Origin: Aphrocallistes beatrix
Taxonomy: Eukaryota > Porifera > Hexactinellida > Sceptrulophora > Aphrocallistidae
Assembly: GCA_963281255.1 (NCBI GenBank)
Contig: OY725492.1
Coordinates: 2,775,696 to 2,839,695, forward strand
DNA: 64,000 nucleotides
Direction of reading: 5' to 3'
In this document: in pieces, positions 1 to 9,746 of the stretch
Layout: every line of letters starts with the position of its first letter
How positions within the stretch are numbered: position 1 is the stretch's first letter
Notes under the pieces: generated by a model
The model's input: the letters and a program-made list of their open reading frames with translations, nothing else
Databases searched by the model: none
Told to the model about the DNA's origin: nothing
Translations under genes and position numbers: made by a program

Positions 1-62
1 TCAAACAACAATTCGGACAATGACACGAATTTCTCAGTAAAACTCGTTCAGTCCATTTACCT

Positions 63-568
63 TAGGGTTGCCAGATTTGGAATTGTTCAAAACCGGACAA
101 ATCAACTTGTATATTCTAATTAAAGTACAAGCACTTTAATTCAATTCCCAGATGTTACTGTGGAAATTTATAGTTCATGGTAAACGGCTACTGTGTTTTT
201 AGGCCATGCCTTAATTAAATGTATTGAAAAGTGAAAATCAAAGTGGTGCAGTCAATTTATCTTTCCTACGCAAGAGTAAACATCGTAAATGCATGTAAGA
301 AACTAAGAATCTATATTTTATATATGATATTTTATCTTGGAAAAATATTTAGAATTGCTCCGCGCCGCCTTTAGAAGTGTTTTCTGATCAATAATAAATG
401 TATACAATTCTTTGCATGAGAAAGGATAGTTCAGTTTGACACATAGCTCAGCTTTAACCATATCAGTACTTAGACGATTTCTCTCATCGGTCCAAAGATT
501 CTTCATTAAATTGAAGTATCTCAAAACCGACATTAGAGAATCCAAACCGGACGCGCCTGGCAACCCTA
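63..568 (-). mobile_element. hAT element, internally deleted, with 8-bp target duplication
   Basis: The ends are TAGGGTTGCCAG and its exact complement CTGGCAACCCTA. The 8 bases ATTTACCT occur at 55-62 and again at 569-576, the target duplication length of hAT transposons. The minus strand at 318-563 still codes for a piece that looks like the C-terminal dimerisation end of a hAT transposase (residues such as WTDERNRLS, then CKELYTFI and LLKAA). At 506 bp this is a deletion derivative of a larger autonomous element. The family assignment is firm from ends plus duplication; the coding piece is recognised by resemblance only. Confidence 0.82.
318..563 (-). pseudogene. hAT transposase C-terminal fragment
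   Basis: An 81-residue open frame inside the 506-bp hAT remnant. It resembles the region near the hAT C-terminal dimerisation domain: a WTDERNRLS block, a Cys-containing helix (NYPFSCKELYTFI) and a terminal LLKAARSNSKYFSK block. The catalytic core and zinc finger are absent, so it cannot be an active transposase. Translation may not start at the first Met seen here, because the frame is a leftover of a larger coding region. Confidence 0.5.
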
Positions 569-576
569 ATTTACCT

Positions 577-803
577 AGGTAAATCTGTAGGCTTGTTGTG
601 GTTCTCAGATTACCTTAGTTCAGTTAGACACCTAAATAATGAGGCGCCCACTTAAGCAGCGTCTAGTTAGTAGGCTTAGAGCTCGTATATAAACATTCTA
701 TACTCTTTATGAATCCAATAGTTCCTCTTACTTTTAGAGTGCCTATTTTAGCTATTAATTATAAATCTACGTTGTTCTTACCCACGTAACAATAACCGGT
801 TAC
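577..803. other. unassigned spacer
   Basis: AT-rich DNA between the hAT remnant and the NACHT relic. I see no gene, RNA or repeat here. Confidence 0.4.
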
Positions 804-1800
804 TCAAACCATTGGACAGCGTTGTACTTGAGTTGCTGATGCATCGGCATCTGTTGACAACAGACCACACAGGAAGTGGGTTGCCATTCTGAAAATGGAA
901 AAGTTGTCAACCGAATTGGTGATATAGCGATTACTCAAGCACTGATCCCGCCACGATTCCTTGCTCAGACAGCACCCACGAATTCTTGAATCTTGAAGTG
1001 CGAGAAAGACCACACACGGGTTATGCCTCCCAGTTGATCCTTCTTGATGTGTTCCTCCGCCAGGCCTAAGCACTGATAGGACTTCTCCTCTTTGTCTACT
1101 TTGAGCAGGATGTCTTTGGGGGAAATCAGATCTCGGCCGTAAGCCCAGGTATGCCATCTCGCCGATGCGATGCAGGCATTCCAGCACCGTGGGTCCGGGT
1201 GGAGCAGTGAGTCTTCTCAGCCGTCTCTGTCAGGCCATGCGCGACAACTTTCGCCGAATCACGAAGGTAATGAGCTGGGAGTAGAGGTGAGTGCGGGATT
1301 GTGCACTCACATCATCGCGACTTCGGATCAGCGCGGCGAAAAGAGAGGCGTTAACCAGCACTAACGACAGCTGACTCCCTTCTTCGTGTAGGTAGAAAAT
1401 TATGCGTAGTTGTTTCAGTTTCCCCTCTTCAGTCAGTTGGAGCCTGAAGTAAAGGTCTCTATTTTTAGTGGAGAACCCAAGCACTGATAGAACTCGATGC
1501 ATAGGGAATGGGTAGAGGAGATTGTAGTGTACGCTCCTGGTCGGCTGGTTAGCAGAATGGTTGACTGAGTGAGAGTTTTGAGGATGAGAAGGAGGTGGAG
1601 TAGCGTTTCTTGGAATAGAACTTCTTTTGTTTATTCATCCATGCTGTCGATGATGAGCAGTAAACTCTTCGTCCGATTCTAGGAGGTGTTTGACGAGTTC
1701 TTTCGACCAACTCGGCCCGACTGGCATCGATAGACACAGCCAGCCTTATATGAAATTCCATCAATGGATTTCCCTCCCGTCTCTTTCCATCTGATGCCAG
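804..1800 (-). pseudogene. NACHT / NLR-like NTPase relic (Walker B to winged-helix region)
   Basis: On the minus strand, in changing frames, parts of a NACHT-type STAND NTPase follow in the right order. Near 1640-1690 there is a Walker B block, SLLLIIDSMDE. Near 1540-1570 comes STILLTSRPGA, the strand after Walker B typical of NACHT domains. Near 1130-1180 lies a winged-helix-like block, LHRIGEMAYLGL. Near 985-1030 is WSFSHFKIQEFVGAV, matching the 'sFiHxxfQEFxAAl' signature. Near 850-900 is FRMATHFLCGLL. No Walker A was found upstream and no frame stays open, so this is a decayed gene copy. NACHT proteins are cytosolic innate-immune sensors that often occur as large families in invertebrates. 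No leucine-rich repeats were seen downstream. Confidence 0.68.
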
Positions 1801-2154
1801 ACTGCACTTCGGTAGAGAACTAGTTCCCTCTTCCGAATCGGAACGAAGTGTTTGAGCTAAACACCTTTCACCAATACACGAAAGACATTAACCACAAACT
1901 GAAAAAATGCCGGGTACGCCAGTTGAATGTGAGCGAAATATTTCAGCCTTAAACCGATCAAAATCCGTGTTGAGGACAACAATGGGGCGTGATCGATTGT
2001 GATTTCTTAAGATTGGTCATATTCATAAAGACATTCTTAATGAAATTCCAGTGGGACTCATTCTGAAGAAATTCATAGAAGCAAATACAGAAATTAATTG
2101 TCGCAGTTCAAGAAGTTAAATATCGTGGATATTTTGTATTTCGATACGTTAGAT
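1801..2154. other. unassigned spacer upstream of NACHT relic
   Basis: No Walker A coding block, exon or repeat could be recognised here. It ends at the left terminus of the P-type element. Confidence 0.35.
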
Positions 2155-2476
2155 CATAGCCTACTCTATATAAGGCCTGACAGTAAAGGCACCATGGATG
2201 CGGTAATGGCCGGGCTCATTATTTTTTATTTTTGTCATTATTTAACTAGAAAGTTTTTCAATCTTATCTTAAACAAAGAAAATACTATCCTGTAAGCCAT
2301 TTATATTCTTTCCACCTACTAATTAGCCAATATGATTGAATATCATGTTTTATTGGTAAATTCACATACATATAATACAAATTCAATGTTGAATAACACA
2401 CTACCTACATTCAATAAACAATACTATTATTATAATTTCTCTCAATAAACCCGATCGTGCCTTTCTTTCTGTATAT

Positions 2477-5382
2477 CTAAGTATTGATTATGCACCAAGA
2501 TACTCTCCCTACAGACGTCACAGTTAACACAACTCGTTTTCCAGACATCACTATCACACTCATATAAATTAAAGTGAGATTAACTAAAATCTTTCTGGAT
2601 GGACAATCAACCAGCATTGGTAACAGCTTATCATTATCTTCAATGCTAACGAATATCTTCCAAAGGGTAACTATAGACGTAAGAACAGGTTCTGAAGGAT
2701 ACTTAAGTCTTCCACGATCTGTAAGCTGTAAGAGTTTAAACTCAGAAAGTGAGTTTATATCCAAAATAACATCTTTTTCATGTGTCAAAGTGTCACTACA
2801 AATATAACATGGCTGAGATTTTTGAAGGTATTTATGAACTGAATAACCAGCAATAAAAGCTAAGGATTGAATAATTTGGCAACTGCATTCTATTGATGAG
2901 ATATCACCAATTCCATCTAGAAAAGGTTCAATCGTAATACCGTCATCAAAACTGGTGTCAACGGGAGGGGAAAAAGACTTAATAAAAGACTGTAGAGATT
3001 GGAAAGAGCTTGGCTGATCATGAAACAGATGTAAATACTAGAAAGCTTAAGACGACGTTCGGTTTCAAGAATTTGAAGATATGAAATGTGATAATTAGAA
3101 CCTGACATCATCCGATAAAGGCCAAAATGGTGTTCTAATGGATCAGTTTGTAAAAAGGATGATAATAAGTATGAGAAGCCACAAGATTGAGTTAAATGGT
3201 TGGTAATCATTGGTAAAGCAATGCAGGCGTGTCTAAAACTAGTATATGTTTGCTTGCTCAATTTTCCAGTTTTGCCAGGTAAACCATGCAGGCATCTAGC
3301 CAAAATACGACACGAGTTAAAAATGAAAATCGTTCATCATTCAATATCAGAGGATCTAAGAGACTATCATTTAAACGGATACCCTTAAATGGAGTGTTAA
3401 TATTGAATATTTTCCAAAGAGAAATAAGTATACTGAAATCAGATGTACTATTGCGATACTCGGAGCTACGCATTTCATTTTGGATTTCAAGAGCAGCATG
3501 TGTTAGTTCATTTACGACCTTCAACACCAGCTTAACATTCTGTCGTTCGATACAAGATGGAAAACAGGCTTTTACAGTTAAATGTGGTGCTAGTTTTGCT
3601 AAACTATCTCTTTCGGAATGATAGAGAAGCCTTACATCTTGGAAGGATGCCAATGAACTCTCAAGAGGATATCTGGTATAATCAACTTCAAAGTTATCTA
3701 TATTTGGAAAATGGAATGTCTTCTCAAAATCTTTCTGATTTAGCCAATTATTACGTATACTTTTCAATATATGTACAAAATCAAAAGTAAGGAATAAAAA
3801 CCTATTCTCATATAATGGATGAGGTACTCTACACTCTAATTTGCCATTAGGAGAAAATAGTTTAAATAGATTAATATTCAGTGGGTAGTTATCGGTCGAA
3901 ATGACTTGCACCTTTAAACCACAATGCTCAATATCGATAATACAGGATTTGATTATAGGAAAAATCTTTTCAGCAGATATAGATGCGCAAGGTAAGAGAC
4001 GAGATATACATGACCATTTTTTATGTAAGCTAGATACCATAACTGAGAATACAGTTCTTGTTGGATCATCAGGGTTTAAACTCGGTCCGATAATTTTCCC
4101 CCCTTTATAAGACACATCAGATTTTACATGTATTTCGTCCATTTGAACGATCACCTTTTTTTCTTGTGGAGTAAATGAAGAAGTAGCCCTGGAGAGATAG
4201 GTACAGAAATCATTCTCAAGGCCAAAGGAAGAATACAATCGATTTAATGTATGTACATGAGGTAGTGAGAGACAATCTAAACTCTGAAGATAACCATAAC
4301 ATGCAGGTGAAATGAGATGAGACTTAATGGCCATAATTTGTGTAATTACATTATACCTACGTAGGTTTTTGGGAATAAATGTATTATCCAATTGACACAA
4401 GATGAATTGGAGCTTAGCCAAGTCTGAACAATTTACAAACTCATCCTTGTGTTAAATCATTGGCAACCTAACTGATGTGCTCTCTTGCTTGAGATATAAG
4501 CAAAGAATGTTTATTTTTATCAGGGTTTGAGTCAGATACAGTTTTCAAGGTAATCTCCTGTAAAACAGATTCAATTTGTCTAATATCATCAATATAATTA
4601 ATAGATAGTGGAATGGTTTGCCCATGAAACCAAGCGGATGTAGCTAGATAAGAATTCACTTCCAAATACAAATCAACTGAAATATTTCGCTCAACCATAT
4701 TAGGGAGAATGAACGTGGCAGTAACACTATCACGATGCCATAACAACCAATTATGAGGCAAATAAATGAGACACAACTTATCTTTTAGATCCTGGAGATT
4801 GCTGATTTTGTACTTCTCTTTCTCTTCACTTTCAGTCATCAAGCTCATCTGGAGGGTCTGATTCATCATTTCTTCCTCTTTCGTCTCAAATGACAAGCGT
4901 GTAGTACCAGTGGCGTGGCTATGGGGGGCCTAGGCCCCCCAAATTTTAACAATTTACTAATTTAACCTACTACACTTTTCAAGTGGGCATATATGTAGCA
5001 TCTTGATCTTGAGGCCCCCCAAATTTTTTCACCTGGCCACGCCACTGGCGTGTACGTTTGGACGTTGATTTGGAAGAGTAATAGGATGGACAACCTGGAA
5101 GAAAACATGGAATGGCGCCGTCCTTCGCTTAGGTTTAGCACGTGGTACTTTTGTGAACGTTCCGTCTCCGTTGGGAACCTTGTGAACAACCTCGATATCG
5201 TCATCTCGAAAATGTTTCGCACATACTTTAACAGCCTTCAGATCACTTATATCATCTCGACGGAGCGCGCGCATCCAAGCTTGCTTGAGTTCAGGTGGGT
5301 TTTCAGGCATCGTGAATATAGGAATTCGGTCATCTGAATCGTAGTTACTTCTGCATCCTGGAGCCGAACAACTGCTGGGCAT
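2477..5382 (-). pseudogene. P-type transposase with N-terminal THAP domain (THAP9-like), broken
   Basis: It starts at 5382 with a C2CH THAP domain: Cys5, Cys10, Trp36, Cys54 and His57 in VCAKHF, a DNA-binding zinc module. A linker/W domain follows at 4896-4468, then the RNase H-like catalytic region at 4421-3258, with VIVQMDEIHVKSDVSYKGG and a later VISTDNYPLN block. The next part, in another frame at 3303-2917, carries TDPLEHHFGLYRMMSG, a strong P-transposase signature; the C-terminal part is at 2788-2477 (LLQLTDRGRLKYPSE). A short intron of about 50 bp is plausible near 4474-4428 (GTTAGG ... TTGTTCAG). Faults: a 140-bp MITE at 4908-5047 after the THAP domain and a frameshift near 3260-3300. 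It is therefore unlikely to give a working protein. Confidence 0.85.
4908..5047. mobile_element. short MITE inside the P-type transposase gene
   Basis: Inverted ends CAGTGGCGTGGC and GCCACGCCACTG with GGGGGGCC-rich subterminal parts. GCGTGTAC follows the right end, and a similar GCGTGTAGTAC precedes the left end, an imperfect target duplication. A relative with clear 8-bp duplication lies at 53347-53502. It separates the THAP exon from the rest of the transposase. Confidence 0.65.
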
Positions 5383-5761
5383 TACGTATACGTACTAATA
5401 TAATTTTCAATGTTAGAATCAATAAGATTAGCAATTCAGAAGCAAATTATAATTTAGTTGAATACTTATCTGTTAGATAATATATACATCCTGAATAAAA
5501 TAATAATTTCAGTATTTACAAATATGACTGTTCTTAAAAAATGTGGTTATTTATTATTTAAATTTTATATGTAAAAAATGTGGTTGGTTAAATACACCCG
5601 GCCATTAGTGTATCCCTGGTCTTCTTTTCAAGCCTTACTGTCAGGCCTTATATAGAGTAGGCTATGGTTAACCGAATAATACTTATTATATATTATATTT
5701 TTCCATAAATTTTTATATATTATATAAACATTTATTTTAAAAATATAATCAAGTATAAGTA

Positions 5762-6064
5762 GGCCTGTTGCATGAAAAAATGCCCCCCCCGTGAAAAAAT
5801 GCCCCCACCATGGATATTCATGTAATATGGGGGGGGCAAAATTTCATGGAGTTAGCGTGAAAAATTGCCCCCACCATGGATATTCTTGAGTAGAAATAGC
5901 ATTCAAAATGTTTTGTATAAGCATTGGCATACTTTAGAATATCCATGGTGGGGGGCATTTTTTCACGGGGGGGCAATTTTTCACGCTAACTCCATGAAAT
6001 TTTGCCCCCCCCCCCCATATTACATGAATATCCATGGTGGGGGCATTTTTTCATGCAACAGGCC
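5762..6064. mobile_element. foldback MITE with C-rich arms
   Basis: Starts GGCCTGTTGCATGAAAAA and ends with its complement, flanked by TA. The two arms are about 120-130 bp and nearly perfect complements, each with runs of C or G and a CCATGGATATTC block. The loop is short (about 60 bp). The right half of a relative lies at 49023-49145. Confidence 0.7.
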
Positions 6065-6425
6065 TATTAGATTTATTTGTGTTCGGACCACCTCATGTAA
6101 GAACGTGTGATTGTGTTGGGAAAGTATGCAAATTATTTGGTTGGCCAATTATTCGGTTGACCAAATTATTTGGTTCTCAACCGAATACCAAATAATGATA
6201 TTTGGTTACAAACAAAATATCAACTATTTGCATATATTACGTATTTGGTTAAACCGAATAATCAACTATTCGGTTGCAACTTGCAACCCTGTACTAATAA
6301 TACAATTTAAACTTCTAAATTCACAGACTATAGAGTTATGCGACAATTTAGTGTTTTCTTAAAATCAACCCATTACTCAAAACTTGTTGAATTTAGAAGT
6401 TCAAGTTGCATTATCACCTAATAGG

Positions 6426-7169
6426 GAGAAAGCTGAATCTGTCCCACGCCTGAGTTCGGAATCTGTCCTACGATTATTCCGAGTTCGGAATCTGTCCTAC
6501 GATTATTCCGAGTTCGGAATCTGTCCTACGACTATTCCGAGTTCGGAATCTGTCCTACGACTATTCCGAGTTCGGAATCTGTCCTACGACTATTCCGAGT
6601 TCGGAATCTGTCCTACGATTATTCCGAGTTCGGAATCTGTCCTACGATTATTCCGAGTTCGGAATCTGTCCTACGACTATTCCGAGTTCGGAATCTGTCT
6701 TACGATTATTCCGAGTTCGGAATCTGGAATGGGAATCTATGTTTAATCTATGGGTATTCCCATGGGAAAACCGACAGATTCCCATATGGGATGGGAATTG
6801 GAATGACTTTAAGCTTATGAGTATTCTCACATATGGGTTCTGTGGGTTTCCTTGGGCTTTTCTGTAGGTTTATGTGTTTCTTTTTCTGTGGGTTTTTGTG
6901 TTTTCTTTTTCTGTGGGTTTTTGTGGGTATTCCCACTGATATCCTGTGGGAATGAGATGGGAATGGGTTTTGAAATTCTATTCCCATGGCAACCCTGACA
7001 GATTCCGAACTCAGGCGTAGGACAGATTCCGAACTCGAAATAGTCGTAGGACAGATTCCGAACTCAGGCGTAGGACAGATTCCGAACCCGAAATAGTCGT
7101 AGGACAGATTCCGAACAGTTTGGTCGTAGGACAGATTCCGGTAATATCGTTGTACAGAATCAGGCGACT
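6426..7169. mobile_element. inserted element with inverted 29-bp satellite arms and 9-bp target duplication
   Basis: The 9 bases CCTAATAGG occur at 6417-6425 and again at 7170-7178, and the sequence between is absent from related foldbacks. The left part is a direct tandem array, the right part the same motif in reverse orientation, with a middle rich in GGGAAT/ATTCCC. The outer ends GAATCTGTCC and GATTCTGTAC are weakly inverted. A 9-bp duplication would suit Mutator-like elements, but no transposase is present, so the superfamily is inferred. Confidence 0.6.
6452..6722 (+). repeat. 29-bp tandem repeat, about 9-10 units
   Basis: The unit begins GAGTTCGGAATCTGTCCTAC and continues GATTATTCC; successive units start at 6452, 6481, 6510 and so on. 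Only a C/T change varies between units. Because 29 is not a multiple of 3, translation gives a 29-residue repeat over three units, which explains a spurious open frame here. Reverse-orientation units occur at about 7001-7140. Confidence 0.9.
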
Positions 7170-7645
7170 CCTAATAGGAAGTAGTCTATTGCCTATCAAA
7201 CACGATCAAATTTGAAGATCTAGTTACTACAGTTCGCACGAAATGGGCCAAACTGACCAAAATGCTTTACCATAGCAACGAAGGAATATAACAACATTCC
7301 ATTAAAATTTTTTTCAAATCAACTCGTACTAATCTTGGTTCTACACAAAAATCACACCTTAATACCATTTAGAAATAGGGTTAAAACAGCTTAGAAAATC
7401 GCTAAAATTGTCCTTAGAACGAACTGTTGCGCAATGATATGATGACTAATCGAAATTTTTCCAACGGATATATGTACTTTGATACCATGTTTATATATGC
7501 TGGTAATACATTTCTAAGTCTATTTTGCATGGTTAACGATTTTAGGCTAATCGTGTATTAATCCATTCGGCAACTACTTCATTCCTAGTCCATAATTTTC
7601 AGTCTACTGTGAGGCATTATTAGAGTAAGCTATGGTTCAACCATC

Positions 7646-7709
7646 TTCGACCGCATCCCTGGCCCATTTTTGAGATTTAGATGGCAGGCCTTATATACAG
7701 TGGGCTATG
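7646..7709. mobile_element. solo P-type terminus
   Basis: GGCAGGCCTTATATACAGTG followed by GGCTATG matches the right terminus of the P-type element ending at 5666. No matching left end was found nearby, so it is a truncated copy. Confidence 0.55.
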
Positions 7710-7781
7710 CTTTACCATATTAATACATATAGTATACAAGATGAGGTACTGCAATTGTATAGAGACGAAATTAACTGTTCA

Positions 7782-8949
7782 TCAGATATAAATGCTGGGC
7801 ATTCTACAGTTAATGATATTTTCCAATGACATGGTATCGGTTAGTGAGTGGCAGGATAGTTGAATTTTGTTTGTTTCCTTATAAAAAGCCTTGTAATATA
7901 ATTTTTCATTAATAATTATTGAACGTTCGATTGTAGAAATTTCATTATGATATTGTATCTTAAGAAAAAGGATGACCGTTGAATTTGGTCGATAAATAAC
8001 CCACCGACAGGGAGTTCGACCGACATTATTTCTGTTCACGGATCGTTTTTCTATAGAAAACAACCTCTATAATCCGACACCTCGCTATTCCGGAATCCGA
8101 CAATTTAATGATTTTCCAGTAATGCAAATTCGACCTGTATAATCCGACAATTTTTTCGTCTATCAAATAATGTCGGATTATGGAGGTTATTTTACCTCCA
8201 TAATCCGACAAATTATTCGTCTATCAAAAAATGTCGGATTATGAAGGGGTTATTTTACCTCTTTGATCAGACAAATTATTCGTCTGTCAAATATTGTCGG
8301 ATTGTGGAGGTTATTTTACCTCTATAATCCGACATTTTGCTGATTTTCCACAAATGTCGGATTATGGAGGTTATTCGATAATCCGACAATTTGCTAATCC
8401 GACATTTTTTTCGTCTCCCATTGAATGTCGGATTATGGAGGTTCCACTGTAATACAATTAAGAATAAAAATAGTAAACTTAGCTTCTGTTTCTTTGAATT
8501 CCGCAAGACTTTTCTGATTGCTTCTTATATCCTCCTTTACTCCTTGTCATCTAGAGATAGTCTTTGACAACTAAAAGTAGCGTCCGTCAGATAACTAGGA
8601 CGGTTAGGAAGGATGTTAGGGACTGCACCCTTCTTGAGACCCACTTTCTTCCTATCCGTCTCAATAATCTTCAATCCATCTGAGAATTGAATGGTCATTT
8701 CGATGTCTTCTTCATGGAAATGGTGTATGCAGACCTTGAAATTAAAAAAAAATTACTATAGAGTATTGTGATTAAAGTGTATTATCCAACATACCCTCAA
8801 TCGTTAGTTCATCTCGTAGTCTTCTCTCCGTCGAGGTATAGCTCGGAACCATTTTTCACGAGTCTCATTGTCAGCAGGAAAAGAGAAAACAGGTATGTAT
8901 TCATCTTATCACAATAGTTTGACTTACAACCAGGTACCAGACGAGCCAT
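7782..8949 (-). pseudogene. second THAP / P-type relic, split and interrupted
   Basis: Reading leftward from 8949, MARLVPGCKSNY begins a THAP domain; in the next frame PADNETREKWFRAIPRR supplies the conserved Pro and Trp. After about 60 bp with intron-like borders (GGTATGTTGG near 8795 and TTTCAAG at 8735-8741), VCIHHFHEEDIEM completes the C2CH zinc site, followed by LKKGAVPNILPNRPSYL, the usual LxxxAVPtxxP tail. After a hairpin block (8050-8452), frame 8063-7782 gives RWVIYRPNSTVILFLKIQY, resembling the linker region of the larger P-type element at 4896-4468. At least one frameshift lies in the first exon and the splice phase does not match. The catalytic core is missing. Confidence 0.6.
8050..8452. 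repeat. serial pogo-like hairpins (CCTCCATAATCCGACA motif)
   Basis: Blocks of CCTCCATAATCCGACA and its complement alternate at least four times, ending at 8452 with GTCGGATTATGGAGGTTCCA followed by CTGTA. CAGTGGAACCTCCATAATCC read on the minus strand is a typical pogo/Tigger terminus, and a TA follows. Each block is an inverted pair around a short core (TTCGTCT). This looks like repeated duplication or insertion of short pogo-derived MITEs into one another. Confidence 0.65.
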
Positions 8950-9175
8950 GTTGAAAAGTATGCTGTGAATCGAGTAATAGTGAGAATAGGGTAGAATAGA
9001 GCAGACGTGATGTGAAGATGAATGTTGAATAGACAAGCGATGTGCAGATAGGCGATTTGAGTGAGTGACAATATTTTGAGAACATTTTGAAATATCGTAG
9101 AAGTATCGTTTTTAATTATTAAGGGTGACCAAAATGTGGTTAGTGAGTGATTAACCACATTTAAATTTGCCGGCC

Positions 9176-9212
9176 GCAAAAGTCATACTGCCGGCCGCAT
9201 GCGGCCGGCAAA
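9176..9212. repeat. GC-rich perfect palindrome
   Basis: GCCGGCCGCATGCGGCCGGC at about 9191-9210 is a perfect 20-bp palindrome, preceded by another GCCGGCCGC. It contrasts sharply with the AT-rich surroundings and lies just left of the hAT insertion site. No function is evident. Confidence 0.6.
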
Positions 9213-9286
9213 TGGGGATTTGCGGAACACTGCTTTAAATCAGTGTTTTTCAACCAGTGGGCCACGGCCTGGTGATCTAATAATAC

Positions 9287-9480
9287 AGTATAATCTCCAA
9301 AAGTGAACACCTCTAAAAGATGAACAACTCCAAAACATGAACACTTTTTCTCGGACTCAAATTTTTCCACATATTATTGTTACATATTATTTAACCTCCA
9401 ACTTGTGAACACCTCTGAAAAGTGAAACGTGAACACCTAATCTTGTCCCAAATGTCCAAATTACAGTGGATATGGCCTCT
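9287..9480. mobile_element. degenerate pogo-like insertion in the hAT 5' region
   Basis: After a TA, CAGTATAATCTCCAAAAGTG and repeated GTGAACACCTCT motifs resemble a pogo/Tigger terminus. No clean opposite end is visible. It lies between the hAT left end and its transposase. Confidence 0.35.
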
Positions 9481-9746
9481 TAAAAGTGAACATAGCATGT
9501 GGCTTCATTAGATAATAGGCTAGAGTTAATATTTGATGTAGAATTTGGATACGAATTCATCATAAATTGGAAGACCCTCTCTCTGTTTAGGATTTTACAC
9601 ATTTTTCTTAACAATGAAAGCATATCAAATGCTCCTATAAATTATATCTTAAGGCATTTGATAAATTACTACTTTACTCTCATTTATCAACCCTCATATT
9701 TAGCAACTGATTTAAGTCCTTAATCGCGAGAGCTCAGTATTAACCA

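Larger units (their letters stand above)
2155..5666 (-). mobile_element. P-superfamily DNA transposon with long terminal inverted repeats
   Basis: Left end CATAGCCTACTCTATATAAG and its complement at 5640-5666 form inverted repeats extending at least 60 bp inward (shared GGCCTGACAGTAA and ATGGCCGG blocks). Between them the minus strand codes for a THAP domain followed by a P-type transposase. The element is 3512 bp, a normal size for the superfamily. Flanking 7-mers are GTTAGAT and GTTAACC, only 4 of 7 alike, so the target duplication is decayed or the element is rearranged. Other copies of these ends occur at 7646-7709, 38254, 41045 and 63387. Confidence 0.85.
6290..7634. mobile_element. P-end foldback MITE, third copy, truncated and interrupted
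   Basis: From about 7170 to 7634 the sequence matches the right arm of the foldback at 38254-39320, ending with the P-type terminus (AGAGTAAGCTATG). From 6290 to 6425 it matches the centre and loop. The left arm is missing. A 744-bp element is inserted at 6426-7169. Confidence 0.7.

Noticed and set aside
1170-1364. Plus-strand frame of 64 residues over the NACHT relic
   Set aside because: The minus strand carries recognisable NACHT motifs; the plus frame has none.
6452-6722. CRISPR-like regular 29-bp repeats
   Set aside because: The repeats are contiguous with no spacers, and the context is eukaryotic transposon DNA.
6384-6746. 120-residue frame with 29-residue repeats
   Set aside because: A by-product of the 29-bp satellite, which translates periodically in every frame; no separate gene evidence.
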